DNA of 64,000 nucleotides, taken from NCBI RefSeq assembly GCF_028583425.1, contig NC_072795.1, forward strand, positions 12,671,001 through 12,735,000. The letters are read 5' to 3'. Positions 10,201 to 21,789 of the stretch are shown here, piece by piece. A program made the position numbers and the translations under genes. Numbering within the stretch: the stretch's first letter is position 1; every line of letters starts with the position of its first letter. This stretch comes from Eublepharis macularius. Taxonomy: Eukaryota > Chordata > Lepidosauria > Squamata > Eublepharidae. The notes beneath the pieces were generated by a model. That model did not search any database. It was not told the DNA's origin and saw only the letters and a list, made by a program, of their open reading frames with translations.

Positions 10201-11394
10201 TCTAACAGCACATTACACATTATGATTTTATTGCAGCCCAATAAAATTAGCAGATTAAAGCCACTACATCTCAGATGAAGTGAGCTCTAGTCCCCAAAAA
10301 CCTATGCCGGAATAAAATCGGACAGATTCACGGACAGGCTGAACATCACCGCCAAGTGAAACCTCCATGCTCAGAGGCAGTGTACCTTTGAATACAGTTT
10401 GCTCAGGGTGAAAAATTGGGAAGAGCTTATTGCTTTCACATGGGCTTTCGAGAGTTAAGAAGTTGGACTAAACGGACCCTGGCCCTACCCAGTAAGGCTT
10501 TATTGAGCTATTTATTATCCACCGTGAGGGCTGCATCCCTGCTGGGTCCCTTGCTGAGATATAATTCGGAGATCATTTACAATCTGCTTTTGCCTTTCGA
10601 GTAGCATCCTGTTTGATTGGCACCCATCAAATATTGCTCCTTTCCCCAAGGAATGGGCGGCTTAGGTTGCTTATGGAGCCGGTCTGACCCTGCCTCTGTT
10701 CCCACCAAGCCCACCCAGTAACGCTCATGGCTGAGATGCAATTTGAATCCTGCATTCTCTCCCCTGGCCGGCAAAGAGCGCCCACCCACTGGCTTTGCTG
10801 TGCTTTTTTTGGAAAGCCACATAATTTAGAAGGGAGAGGGGAGAATTCAGATCCCCCCACCTCTGGGGTCTCTTTGGAGGATCTCTCTCCCCCTTCCCAA
10901 GAAATACCCAGCAGCTCCCAAGAGCTTTCCAGAAACTCAAACAATTCCTTTCTTTGTTTCCCCTCCTTCAATCCTAAACAGGAGATTAAGAGGGAAAACA
11001 GCAGCGCTAAGAAATCCTTTGCAGAGCGTGGGGTGGGGAGGGGAAAGCAAATGGGGAAGGGAAAAACACACGGCTCTTCCCTAGATAAGCACACGTCCCA
11101 CAACTTCAGGACCCATGTATCCCTTGCAAATGGGGGCAGGAGGCAGGAAAGGACCCCCACCCCCAGATACACAGACATTCAACCTGCTAGCTTTTCTAGT
11201 GCACCATAATGTCCAAAATCCAGTTCGTTAGGAATCTAAAATGGAAAAAAAAATGTGGGTGGAAGGCACAGAGGGACAATGGATATTCTGCAGCTCAGAG
11301 CAACCCCTGTACCGTGGAGTCCTTTCCTTTTATCCTCTTAGAAGCTTATTGATTCATAAATCTTGGAGTCTGCGTTGTCAACAAATACTAATAA
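10201..11394. other. No recognised gene or repeat (about 1.2 kb)
   Basis: Non-repetitive looking sequence. Frames on both strands around 10627-11209 overlap each other and match no family I recognise. Confidence 0.35.
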
Positions 11395-11608
11395 CTAATG
11401 TCGATGCTTATATACCGCTCTTCTAGACAGATTAGTGCCTCACTTAGTGCCGTGAACCAAGTCAGTGTTATTATTATTCCCACAATACAGCCGGGGAGCT
11501 GGGGCTGAGAAGAGTGGCTTGCCCAAGGCCACCTGCAGAGCTCGCGGCAGGAGTGGGAGTCGAACCAGCAGAGTGCTGACTCGCAAACCAGCCACTTAAC
11601 CACTCTGC
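11395..11608 (-). mobile_element. tRNA-headed, MIR-like SINE
   Basis: On the minus strand: agtagcagagtggttaagtg (A-box region), then ggttcgactcc (B-box like), ggccttgggcaagcc, and a tail with aataacactgac and agcggtatataag. This architecture is that of tRNA-derived CORE/MIR-like SINEs. Confidence 0.7.
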
Positions 11609-12165
11609 TACTGCAGTTCTTCTAGACAGATTAGTGCCGTACTCAGAGCGGTGAACACAGTCAGTATTATTATTATCTGCATGATACGACTGGGGAGCTA
11701 GGGCGGAGAAGAGCAGCTTACCCAAGGCCACTTGATGAGCTCATGGCAGTAGCAAGAGTCGAACCAGTAGAGAGCTGACTCACAATCTAAGCTAGGCTTT
11801 CCAGGTCCCCTTACCCTCCTGGTAGGAGCATGGCAACCTGGCACTTATCGGTAGGATGCCCTTGCATGAGCGTGCTACTGGCATGGTGCCATGTTGTCAC
11901 TTCCTGGAGTGACAACATCATGCAAGTCCTGGGAAGCTCCCAAGTTTTGCACTGGGCAGATTTACGGGCCGAATCGGCCCAGTGCAAAGCCTGGGAGCAT
12001 TACTGGAGCCTGTGTGGTGACATCATCACTCCTGGGAGTGACATCACACCCTGCTGGAAACTTGGGGAGTGGGGGCTTGGGAAGGAGGTTGGGAGCAGGG
12101 GATCCCCTGCCCCCACCAGGGGACCGACAATCCTAGTGCAGCCACATAACCACTACAGCAGAGCT
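11609..12165 (-). mobile_element. Second SINE copy in tandem, split by a MITE
   Basis: A diverged copy of the preceding SINE runs 11609-11792. Its head (ccacataaccactacagcag) resumes at about 12136, after the MITE at 11793-12135. Confidence 0.6.
11793..12135 (+). mobile_element. hAT-type MITE, second family, inserted in a SINE
   Basis: Starts taggctttccaggtcccc, ends ggaccgacaatccta, body like the copy at 6694-7023 (atgacatcac-like words, gatcccctgcccccacc). The target duplication is too diverged to read. Confidence 0.7.
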
Positions 12166-12678
12166 GGATCAGTTTATAATAACTTGGGGTAGAGAATTGC
12201 CTACATTAATTGGGCTGGGTGCCTGCTACCAACTTTATTGGGGGACCCAATATTTCCAGTGCTGGAGTGGGAGATTTCCTCTCTTCCACTTCTGCATTTC
12301 TGTTGAGTGGGCTGTGGAGGTCAGGAATTCTTTCTGTAAGTGGAAGCAAGAAGTGAGCCAGGAGATGAAGACGGTAAGAGGGAACAAGAGAGACATTCCC
12401 AAAGAAGACACATCTGATTTTCTTAGCAGCTGTTCCCCTTAAGGAAAGCCCTGCACAGATCCTGCGTATTTCACAGCAGTGGTTCTCAACCCAGGACTGA
12501 ATGGCGATAAAATAATTACAAGAAGGTATGTCGCCAAGTCATGTGACACCAGAGTCATGTGACAGGAAGAGGAGGAGCCAGAGTTATAACTGTGGTGGTG
12601 CAGAAACTGGGATTGGAAGCGATAACAGAAGGCGGGAGCAGGAAACAAGCCAAGCGCAAGGTGGTGTATCATAATGAA

Positions 12679-12916
12679 CAGGGCTTTTTTTCTGGGAAAA
12701 GAGGTGGTGGAACTCAGTGGGTTGCCCTTGAAGAAAATGGTCACATGGCTGGTGGCCCCGCCCCCTGATCTCCAGACAGAGGGGAGCTGAGATTGCCTTC
12801 TGCGCCGCAATCTCCCCTCTGTCTGGAGATCAGGGGGCGTGGCCACCAGCCATGTGACCATTTTCAAGAGGTTCTGGAACTCCATTCGACCACGTTCCCG
12901 CTGAAAAAAAGCCCTG
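12679..12916. mobile_element. 238-bp hAT-type foldback element with perfect TSD
   Basis: Ends cagggctttttttc and gaaaaaaagccctg, flanked by ataatgaa at 12671-12678 and 12917-12924. The interior is a long inverted repeat around 12795 (ccccctgatctccagacaga and its complement). No coding capacity. Confidence 0.85.
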
Positions 12917-13154
12917 ATAATGAAGAGCAAGGCAAGGGGTCAGATCCATAAGTAAATATATAAAGAAATGACTTCCCTTTGCCTTGGAGTTTCCTTCCCT
13001 GTCCGTATGGCTTTTTCTCGTACCTTCCAGGCAAAGAAAGGCAAGAGGGACGGCCCCTTCGCTTTCTATGCATGTGCACTAGCAAAAACAAAATTTTATT
13101 TATTCGTTTACTTTGTTTATTTTCCATTTTTCTTTCCTGGCATCTCTCTAAAGC

Positions 13155-13385
13155 AGAGGTCCTCAATGTGGCACCCATGGGTGCCATGGCACCTGCCGAA
13201 CCCCTTCCTGGTGCTCACCAAGTGTTTTTAGAAAGTAGGCGGGGCTAGGAGTGGCTTTGGCCCAGCAGGCAGGGCCTCAGATTGCCCATTAAAGGTTTGA
13301 TTGGCTGTGCAGATTTTTTAAAAGTTGCTTTGAGCAGCTGCCATCACAGCAAAGGATCAACAATGCATGACTGAAGGTAAGCGGT
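13155..13385 (+). mobile_element. hAT-like non-autonomous element, fragment
   Basis: The start agaggtcctcaatgtggcac resembles Charlie-type hAT ends (gggtccccaac) and is followed by a non-coding body. The right end is not resolved. Confidence 0.35.
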
Positions 13386-13530
13386 GTGTATGTAAGGAAA
13401 CATTTGTAAACAATATGTTCATTTTAAAAAGGTATCCTGTTAGATACAGCTTCTGCCTGAAATGCTGAAGAAGTACCTAATAGTACTTCATAGGATTATG
13501 CATGGTCTCACTCCCTAACGTTTTATAGTT

Positions 13531-13640
13531 GGTTGGCTCCATCCCTCATGGCAGCCATTTTGTGGTTGGCTCCATCCTTCATGGCAGCCATTTTGTGCTT
13601 GGCTCCATCCTTCCCGGCAGCCATTTTGTGCTTGGCTCTG
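13531..13640 (+). repeat. Minisatellite, about 36-bp unit, three copies
   Basis: Repeated ggctccatcc, tggcagccattttgtg and ttggctcc words in three tandem copies. Confidence 0.8.
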
Positions 13641-14837
13641 TCTCTTGTAGAAGCTGTTATCCTAACCTACCTCACAAAGTTGTTGTGAAGACAAAATGGA
13701 GGAAAGAAACAAGTCCCCTTCTGAGCTCTGCGGTGAGATAAAAACATGATGAGCAGTGCACATAGAGTTGCCAGACGATCTTCTGCCCAAGAACAGATCA
13801 GATGTGGACAACTACTGCAAGGCTGCTCATTTATGTGCCTTTTGGACTATGAGCTCATAGCAGAGGGGAGACTCAGACAGGGCATTCCTGATTTATGGCT
13901 CAGCCTCTTAGACAGAATTCGCATGTGTCACCTGAGAGCTTTCCAGCCCATCTCCCGCTGTTGGGAGTATGTGTGTGAAAAGAGAAAGGCAGTTTTAAAT
14001 CAGCCTGCATCAGGTTTCCCAATCGATTGGCAACCCTGCAGGAAGCTCGATCTAAAATGGCTTTCCTTCTTGTGTATGATAACGCACATATGACTTTGGA
14101 CCTTAATCACTGCACTATGCCAGGTTAGCCAGTGCGCTGCACAGCATCGGTTCCAAACTGAAGTCTGCTCCGGTGAAATGATCGGAAAGCTGCTTGCACC
14201 GGGCTCTTTTAGAATTCCCTTTCCCTTTCAGTTTGCAAAGCTAGAGGATGGCAGTTAAGCTCCCAGGAACATGTGCTGGCTGATAATTTCTAGGAGCCTG
14301 CACACCAGGAGATAGAGAATATGGCATATGCTGTTTCAGGGGCATGTGGGAAGTATACAAGTAAACAATGACATTTGCAACACCTTTGATTGAGTCTTGG
14401 CATGTCTGTGTTGTTAATTTACATATGCATGCACTTGATTTGTCCTACGCTACATCCACACATTGCTGGATATTGTGCTGCTGTTGCGCTGAAGTGCAAT
14501 GCAACTGGATTTTCCTGTGTGAACAAGACAATCCAGTTGTGATGGCATTGGGTCCAACGACAGCACACTGTCCAAGGATGCATGGTTGCAGCCTCATTCT
14601 CTACTCCATGACTAGCACTCCATGTATAAAAGGAATCCTCCAAAAAACATAGTGTAGGTTGTAGTGGCCCACTCGCACATGCAAGTCAACACCCCCCTCC
14701 CCAAGCAAATCCAGTCTTCCATTTTCCTCCAGCCACACCAATGCTTTTCACCTGATCTGCCCTAATCAGAGATTAGAATGTTGGGGAACATTCCATGACA
14801 TCACAACATGTGTGAAGAGACAGTTAAAGGAAATGAA

Positions 14838-15356
14838 TCTGTTATATATAAAAGGCAAGTCGTATTGGCGACAACTCGCTTTTTATCCTGGTGCAGGCAG
14901 GCACAGTCTGGCCTTGAGGCCACTGCAAAGTGCCTGCTTGCTGCCAGGAGGGGGCACACCAAATTGACGGCCTTAGCACTTCTTCCCGTGCCTCCCCTCA
15001 GTGCCCTCCTACTCTGTTCTGGGGGCTGCCGTGAAGTGCCCATTTACCACTGCAAGGCAGGCCAGCAAACCGATAGCCTGAACACTCCTCCCAGCAGCAA
15101 GCAGGCACTTTGCAGCAGCCTGGAGGACACAATGGGGAGGCACTGAGGGGAGATCTGAGGGACGGCACAGGCACATTGCCGGGAGGGGGCCTGCCGATTC
15201 GACAGCCTGAGCACTTCTCCCCACGTCTCCCATCAACACCCTCCAACTCTGGCCTCAAGGCCACTGAGAAGTGCCCGCTTGCTTTCGGGAGGTGGCTCAC
15301 CAAATCACTTTACTAGAGCCCGTTGTATTTTTTCCCACAATGGGTGTTGTTGCTAG
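14838..15356 (+). mobile_element. Probable non-autonomous Helitron
   Basis: Begins TC after an A (14837) and ends CTAG before a T (15357), the A/T insertion rule of Helitrons. A GC-containing hairpin (15319-15344, stem cccgttgt paired with acaatggg) lies 8 nt before the CTAG (15353-15356). The interior has about three diverged units of cysteine-like gaagtgcccgcttgc words. No Rep/helicase is encoded. Confidence 0.65.
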
Positions 15357-17184
15357 TCTTTAATAATTGTACAAAGAAGGAAAGATTCTTTCCTCTGCAC
15401 CAATTGACTCTTCATCTGTGTTTTGCCTTGGTGTGTCCACCCGTTTCTTTTGTCACAACAAGTTCTACAGCTAGTTTGATGGGTCACAGAGCTGCCTTTC
15501 AGAATACAATTCCAGATGAAAATCCTTGGGTGTGACTTCCCTATTTACATCAGCTACATACCCACCCACCCCCACTTCAATAACCACACAGGGTCTCTGG
15601 AACATAAATTTCTTAAATAATTTAATTGAAAAAAGTATTTCTTTAAAAAATATTTCTACAAATGCACACTTGCATCTTTTTCTTCACCATTAAATACATC
15701 TCAATATATATATTTTTATGTATATATATATATAAAAGTTGCAGATACAGTACACAAGAACCACCAAGGGTGCAATGCCTCTACATGGCCCACCTTCTAA
15801 AAGAGCCACTGAAGCCAAATTCCATGCAAACCAATAGGTAGGGGGAGGGGAACAGAGCCAGCTGGGGATGGGAAGAGAGGGCAGAAAAGAGTGACGTGCA
15901 AAGGACGTGTGAAGCCCCCCACATTGAACAGTTCTGGCAGTAGGAACTGGCACAAGCAGGCGGAAAATTTGCTCTGCCCCTTCCGTGCCCCAGGGCACCT
16001 GGCAGTGTTATGATCTATGAGGAACACCTTCAGCTTCACAAACGTCCTCATTTGGATCAGTAGGAGAACCCCAGCTGTTAGCCCATACTCCATATGACTT
16101 GCAACCTTGGAAAGCTAGTGGGTCTTTAAGGAGCTACTGGACCCAAATCTAACTCTGTCCTGGGCAAAGCACAGCAATTTAGAGGAGGTGCCAACAAGCA
16201 AGTGAACAGAGGATGGAAGAGCCTTGAAATGGCCCAACCGGGGGGTGGGGGGGTCCATCTCCTTGGCTAATGTACAAACCCAATTCGACACCCCCGCTGC
16301 AGCAAGGGCGGAGACTTTTTCTTGCACAATTCTTCTAACAGAACCAAAACCCTGATGCTGAAAGAAATTGGGGTTTAGGGAAACACAGGGGAAGAGGCAG
16401 GGTAACAATAGTTCCATAAGGCCAGAGGGGTGCAAAACTGTGTTGCGTCAAGGAAATCTGGCCCCTGGTTTCTAAATACCTGCCTTCACCTCCTCCCCCA
16501 TTTCAGAGCCCTTTAGCATAAAATAGTAGGGTGCCTTTGAAGTTTTTGTCTACAGCCCACTTGTGGGAGTGAGCGGTCTCCAGCGAAGAACCCCTGGAGT
16601 CTTCCAACACATGCAATCCTTTTTATGACGAACCAAAACCACACAAAACAGCGTGCAAGCTTTTGAGTCCTGCAGAACTCCTCAACGGCCTACCCCAAAA
16701 AATGGCAGGGGGAGGGGGAAAATATTTCTGGCCCTGATCCAGGCTTTCCTGTCTGCTCCTGCTACAGAATGTCAGGCAGGTTTGAATAGGTAAAGTAGCA
16801 CTGGGTGAAGCTGGTATCAGGTTGCACCTCTGGCATTCGGGAAAGGAGGAGGCCAAGTGGAAGCATCCAACTGTAAATGTAAGAAACAGCCACAAACGTC
16901 TCTCCAGCACTAAGCAGAACACGTGTCCTCAAAGTGCAAGTGAAGTTGTCAGTCTTTCTGTTGGGTGGATGGGAGCATGGCATGAGCCACAGACATGTGG
17001 ACTGTCAGTTTCTCCCCTCCTTGGCCCAGGCTATTGATGCACCAAGAGACCATCTAATGTTGATGTCCACCATGAAGCAAGAAGCATGCGGCTTGGCTTC
17101 TATTATGGAAGGACAGCCATCGAGATCGTGGTCTCTGAAGGCCGACTCCCTTTGGAAACTGTGCCACGAGCCCTTTGCGAAGCT
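15357..17184. other. No recognised gene; AT-rich start, one repeat relic
   Basis: 15600-15735 is AT-rich with a TA microsatellite. 16112-16150 is a short relic of the gtagcacc repeat. The remaining sequence is unique looking with no convincing coding frame. It could be a 3' UTR of a minus-strand transcript but nothing proves it. Confidence 0.35.
15703..15735 (+). repeat. TA-rich microsatellite
   Basis: Runs of tatata interrupted by ttttatg. Confidence 0.8.
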
Positions 17185-17187
17185 TGA

Positions 17188-17330
17188 TAGCAATAATAAC
17201 ATTCGATTTATAGACCACCCTTCAGGACAAGCGGTTCACAAAGTATGTTATCCCCACAACAATCACCCTGTGAGGTGGAGTGGGGCTGAGAGAGCTCTGC
17301 CAGAGCTGTGACTGATCCGAGAGCGAAACT
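17188..17330 (-). mobile_element. SINE tail fragment, MIR-like family
   Basis: Contains cattcgatttatagaccacc, cttcaggaca, tccccacaacaatcaccctg and gagagctctg, all shared with the copies at 41936, 54820 and 61427. Confidence 0.65.
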
Positions 17331-18301
17331 TGGGGAGCCAAACAAAATGGAGACTCCCTCGACGGTAAAAGGAGGAGCTATAAGTGGAACTACCACCCTG
17401 CCAGCATAGATTCAGGGCAGGAATGTCCGGTGTCCAGGATGTTACTGAAATATATGACAGAAAAGAGGTGGTTTAGTGATTGGAGAGAGTGCTGTAAATG
17501 CTCAGGTGAAGGACAAGTGTTTTGTGGCAAAGGGGTAAGACTAAGGTTTATTTAACTAACAGGGGACAGGGAATGGGACTGATGATGATTTAGAGATTTA
17601 CACACCAGCACCTAGATTGGACCATAAACCGGGCCAGAAGAAGGAATGATTTGGTGTCGAAAGCGACAGGCAAGTGCAGGCGATGCTGCTTCCTTCAGAA
17701 AGATAGATGAGCTGCCAGTTCACTTTTGCTCTTCTCCTGACACTCAAATAAGGCTCTGCTCTAGGAACTGAGGTATCCCCAAAACCCAGAGCACACAAGT
17801 GGTGAAGCACCAAGAACCCCAAAGGCACGTGGTGGAGCAAACAAGAGATCGAATGCTTGGAGAAGCTACAGAGGTGAGGAAGTTTGATGGAATAGCCGTT
17901 GCGGACCGGCCATCTTATTGGTGTAAACCTGGAGGTTGCTGAATTCCCTTCCGGGGACGGCAGCATTGAAAATGGTTGGAGTAAAAGAAAAATCAGTCTT
18001 TGCAACCAGAAGAGCCCAAGGGAACTGCATGAATAAAGTCACTGCCTTCTGCCCCGGAAATGATGTCTTGAGCAACCTCTCCTCTCCAATCCTGCAAAAG
18101 CATCCACGTTGTTAAGAGTGTCAGCACTCCTTGTTACCATCAGGATATATTTTTTAAATTATTTGTTTCTTCTGATTCAGTGTTTTACAAATGGCAAATG
18201 ACGACAAACAAGCCAATCTGCGATCCACCTGCTGGTCTTTCCCCTTTACTGGACTTGTGGGGCTGTTAGACTTGGATTCCATCTAGACAGAGGCTTTCCT
18301 A

Positions 18302-18508
18302 GGCCGTTTCCACACGGCTTACCTTCTTCTGAAAACTTCCGAAAAACAGCGTCTTTGTGTGTGTAATCGCGCCAGAAAGACACTGTTATCACGTGAAATT
18401 GCACGAGAAGACGGTTATCGCGGAAGATAGTGTCTTTTCGCACAATTTCGTGCGAAGATGCTGTTTTTTGGAAGTTTTTGGAAGAAGGTAAGCCGTGTGG
18501 AAATGGCC
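18302..18508. mobile_element. Foldback element, GGCCG ends, 3-bp TSD
   Basis: 207 bp, starting ggccgtttccacacggctta and ending in its near complement, flanked by cta (18299-18301, 18509-18511). The interior is an imperfect inverted repeat with words such as cgtctt and tcgcgc. Confidence 0.8.
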
Positions 18509-18519
18509 CTATCGTCAAA

Positions 18520-18850
18520 AGGAGTTAGCTGTGTTGGTCTGTAGTTGCAAAATAGTAAAAGAGTCCAGTAGAGAGCTAAATCAAAAAGAGTCCAGTAGCA
18601 CCTTTAAGACTAACCAATTTTATTGTAGCATAAGCTTTCGAGAATCACAGTTCTCTTCGTCAGATGCATCTGACGAAGAGAACTTGATTCTCGAAAGCTT
18701 ATGCTACAATAAAATTGGTTAGTCTTAAAGGTGCTACTGGACTCTTTTTGATTTTGCTACCACAGACTAACACGGCTAACTCCTCTGCAGTAGAGAGCTG
18801 TGGTTCTTGAAAGCTTATGCTTCAATAAAGCTGGTTAGTCTTAAAGGGGC
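18520..18850. mobile_element. Hairpin element of the gtagcacc family (possibly Penelope-like)
   Basis: Arms of about 90-100 bp are inverted copies around 18663 (tcagatgcatctga). They carry gtccagtagcacctttaag, actaaccaattttattgt and aagctttcgaga. An extra right-arm copy follows at 18790-18850. The inverted terminal arrangement resembles Penelope-like retroelements; that assignment is an inference. Confidence 0.55.
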
Positions 18851-19834
18851 TACTGGACTCTTTTACTAATATCAAAAGTCATCATCTCTGTTGCCTTAGC
18901 AGGGTGAGGACAAAATTATCAGCCGAGACTGCTATTGCCAACGGTTATCTAGCATGCATTTCAGCTCTGCACGGGAATGTGGCATCTGCCTCACTTTGCA
19001 GATTCAGGCCCTATTGTTTTCTTGCATTTGACGATGCCTGCAATAGTTTAAGCCACTGTGAGTATGCTACCACAGACTACCATGGTGATCCTTCTGGAAT
19101 GGATTACAAATGGTTACTCTAAGGTAGGCAAGAGATGAACAGTGCTCTCTTGCCACTGTTGAAGTCTTTTCCATCTTAACCCCCCCCCCTTTCTCCAAGG
19201 AGCCCAGAGTGGCATATGTGGCTCACCTCTCCTCCTTTTTGTCACAACAACACGGTAAGGTAGGATAGGTGGAGAGGGAACCATGGTTTTAATGGGCACT
19301 TGGAATTTGTTGTTCCCAAGGTGGGTAGGATGGGAGAGATGAAGCATGCACAGAGGTCCGCTTCTGGCTCACCTCATTGGAAAGCTGATTGCCTCCATTG
19401 GTCAAGCACCCAAGATCCTGGCTAATTCCTTCCCAGCATCGACGCAGGAAATTATGATGCCCGGAAGTCCCTTCTGATGCCTACAAGTTGTACACACCTG
19501 CCTTCCCCAAATACGAGGTATACAAAGAGTAATCAAAGCTCTGACCAAACCAGTAGTTCACAGGTCCTTTCCACCAGGTATCTCTTCTACACTTAAGAAA
19601 TGAGTACTGTAACCTAAAAAATAATTACATTTTGCAGAACAGATAGAGAAGACATGTACACAAGAGTCCGACTTGGGGCTGAGGACTTTTGCTCAGTTTA
19701 AGGGACTGAGGATTCAGACAAGCAGAAGAGGAGCTCTGGTAGAAGAGCTCCGGTAGAAGAGGTTGAGTCAGTTCTTAGCTTTATGTACCACACCATTTCA
19801 TGACCTGATAAACTGTGTACATTTAGCATACATG
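18851..19834. other. No recognised gene or repeat (about 1 kb)
   Basis: No coding frame or known element stands out. Confidence 0.35.
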
Positions 19835-20026
19835 GGCCGATTCCAGACGGCCCTCCCCATGGCGAAACGTCGCGCGGAAAACACGAAATATCGCGTTTTC
19901 TCACGCGAGTTTTGCGCGACGTCATGCGACGTCGCACAAAACTCGCACGAGAAAACACAATATTTCGCGTTTTCCGCGCGACAACGCGCGACGTTTCGCC
20001 ATGGGGAGGGCTGTCTGGAATCGGCC
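19835..20026. mobile_element. CpG-rich foldback element, GGCCG ends, 3-bp TSD
   Basis: 192 bp, ggccgattccagacggccct to its complement, flanked by atg (19832-19834, 20027-20029). The inverted interior is full of cgcg and tttcgcg words, an unusually CpG-dense composition for this locus. Confidence 0.82.
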
Positions 20027-20489
20027 ATGGTTTGCCGTTTGCCAATGGGACAAACTTTTTGCTACCACACGGAGACACTGATTTGCCCCAATCCCTGAAC
20101 AACGGAAGACTGGCCCACTACAGTTCTGGAAGCAGGAAAGACTGAAATCCAGATAGTTTTAACCTGCTGAATTCGGCACATCACCCGAATTGCACACATA
20201 CGCATACACTTGAAAATATATACAACTCAGCCTCTAACTGCATTCTTGGAGTGTGTATGATTACAGCTCTTATTTTTTTTTTTAAAAGAGAATGCGTTCA
20301 GTATGAAACTGTGTTGCTAGCAGTGTGTGTGGACGTTACACCTTCCCGGATGCCCTTTTGTGCTTCTATCATAAGAACTTGCTTCTGTTTTGAAACTCCC
20401 TGGTTTATAGAAAATATCACACTTGGAGCGATAAGTGTTCTCAGCACCGTCTTTCTATTTAGTACATTGTTAGAACACCCTTTTTCTAA

Positions 20490-20854
20490 GAGCCAAGCTA
20501 CAAGTGACGCCTGACACAGGTTGCACACGTCAGCTTTCCTCAAAGTTTGATGGGAAATGTAGGCGTCCAGGTCTTGCAGCTTGGCTCTCCATTTAATTGA
20601 AGCTTACAGAGTGGCAGTCTATGAGAGGGAGAACATGCGGTCAGGAGGGGAGTGCAGGCATTGGGCTCTCACCAGCCCCCCCTTCCCCTCCGCTGGGTGT
20701 GTGTGTGGGGGGGTTTCTGTAAACTTCAATTAAATGGAGAGCCAAGCTGTAAGACCAGGATGCCTACATTTCCCATCAAAACTTGAGGGAAGCTGACAAG
20801 TGTCCAACCTGTGTCAGGCATCAAGAAGCTCAGGAGTGACGTACGTGGCTCTCC
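20490..20854. mobile_element. Foldback element, GAGCCAAGCT ends
   Basis: About 360 bp. Left arm 20490-20609 starts gagccaagctacaagtgac, and right arm 20720-20854 is its inverse ending gtggctc. Arms share cccatcaaa-cttgaggaaag and cttcaattaaatgg. Fragments of the same family lie at 49424, 51152 and 43570. Confidence 0.7.
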
Positions 20855-20965
20855 CGTCTTCATTTTGTCCTCCTAACAATCCTGTGAGGTTGGCTAGCCT
20901 GAGTGACAGCTGCTGGCCCAAGGTCAAATAATGAGAGAGGGGGGATTTGTTTCCGTACCTTCTAG
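20855..20965 (-). mobile_element. MIR-like SINE fragment
   Basis: Contains attttgtcctcctaacaatc, ctgtgaggttgg, ggcccaaggtca, the central part of the SINE family. Confidence 0.45.
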
Positions 20966-21419
20966 CTCTTAGTCCCATACTCAAAATATACTACCCTGGA
21001 TTTCACACCAGCGAGGTCACCAAATGCATTACTGAAGCCAAATTCAGGTTCCAGGCAGCAGCAGGCCTCATCCAAAAGGCGCTTTGCAGGAAGTGGGGAA
21101 GAGATGGGAACAATCTCATCACAGGTGCCAGGCAGTGGCAGGAAACCGTTCAGAGCCACCTTAGGCTGACCCGGAGAAAGGGAAGGCCTTGAGGTTGACA
21201 AGCAATCCTAACGTGTTTTCTTCCCCTTAGGTCTCCGCACCTGAAGAGTAGACCTACTAAACTGAACGCAATCACTAACTGCAAGGCTAACAGGGGATAT
21301 CCAGATTTACACAGCTAATAGACTGCCAGCGCAACCCTAAACGGAACCATACCCTTCTAAAGCCACTGACTTCCATGGACTCTGCTTTGAATTGCACTAC
21401 AAGCTTTTGCTAACTGCAT

Positions 21420-21560
21420 AGATCAAGGTGGGTAGCCATGTCAGTCTGTCTGCAGTAGTAGAAACGAGCAAGAGCCCAGTAGCACCTATAAGACTAACAC
21501 CATTCGTAGTAGGGAATGCGCTTTCGTGAGTCACAGCTCACTTCTTCAGATACTGCACCG
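21420..21560 (+). mobile_element. gtagcacc-family element fragment
   Basis: Shares gtagccatgtcagtctgtct, agcccagtagcacctataag, actaacaccattcgtag and gctttcgtgagtcacagctc with the hairpin at 18520. Confidence 0.6.
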
Positions 21561-21595
21561 GTCTCTTTTCTCCCAAGACTATGAATACACGAAGC

Positions 21596-21785
21596 CATTG
21601 GTCAAACTATTGGTCTACCCAGGCCAGCCTTCTCTACTCTGATTGGCAGTGGCCCTACAGTATTTCAGGTCAAGATCTTTCATATCACCAACCACCGGAT
21701 CCTTTTTTCCAACTGGAGTTGCCAGCGATTGAACCTGGGGCTTTTTACCTGAAGAGCAGATGCTCTGCCGCTGAACCACACTCCT
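21596..21785 (-). mobile_element. tRNA-derived SINE (gtggctcagtgg head)
   Basis: Minus strand: gtggttcagcggcagagcat (A box) and ccaggttcaatcgctggc (B box), followed by the body ending in the conserved cagtctgag-like stretch. Same family as 50637-50800. Confidence 0.7.
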
Positions 21786-21789
21786 TCCT

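Noticed and set aside
13746..14093. 115-codon plus frame
   Set aside because: No domain or homologous motif recognised; composition like surrounding non-coding DNA.
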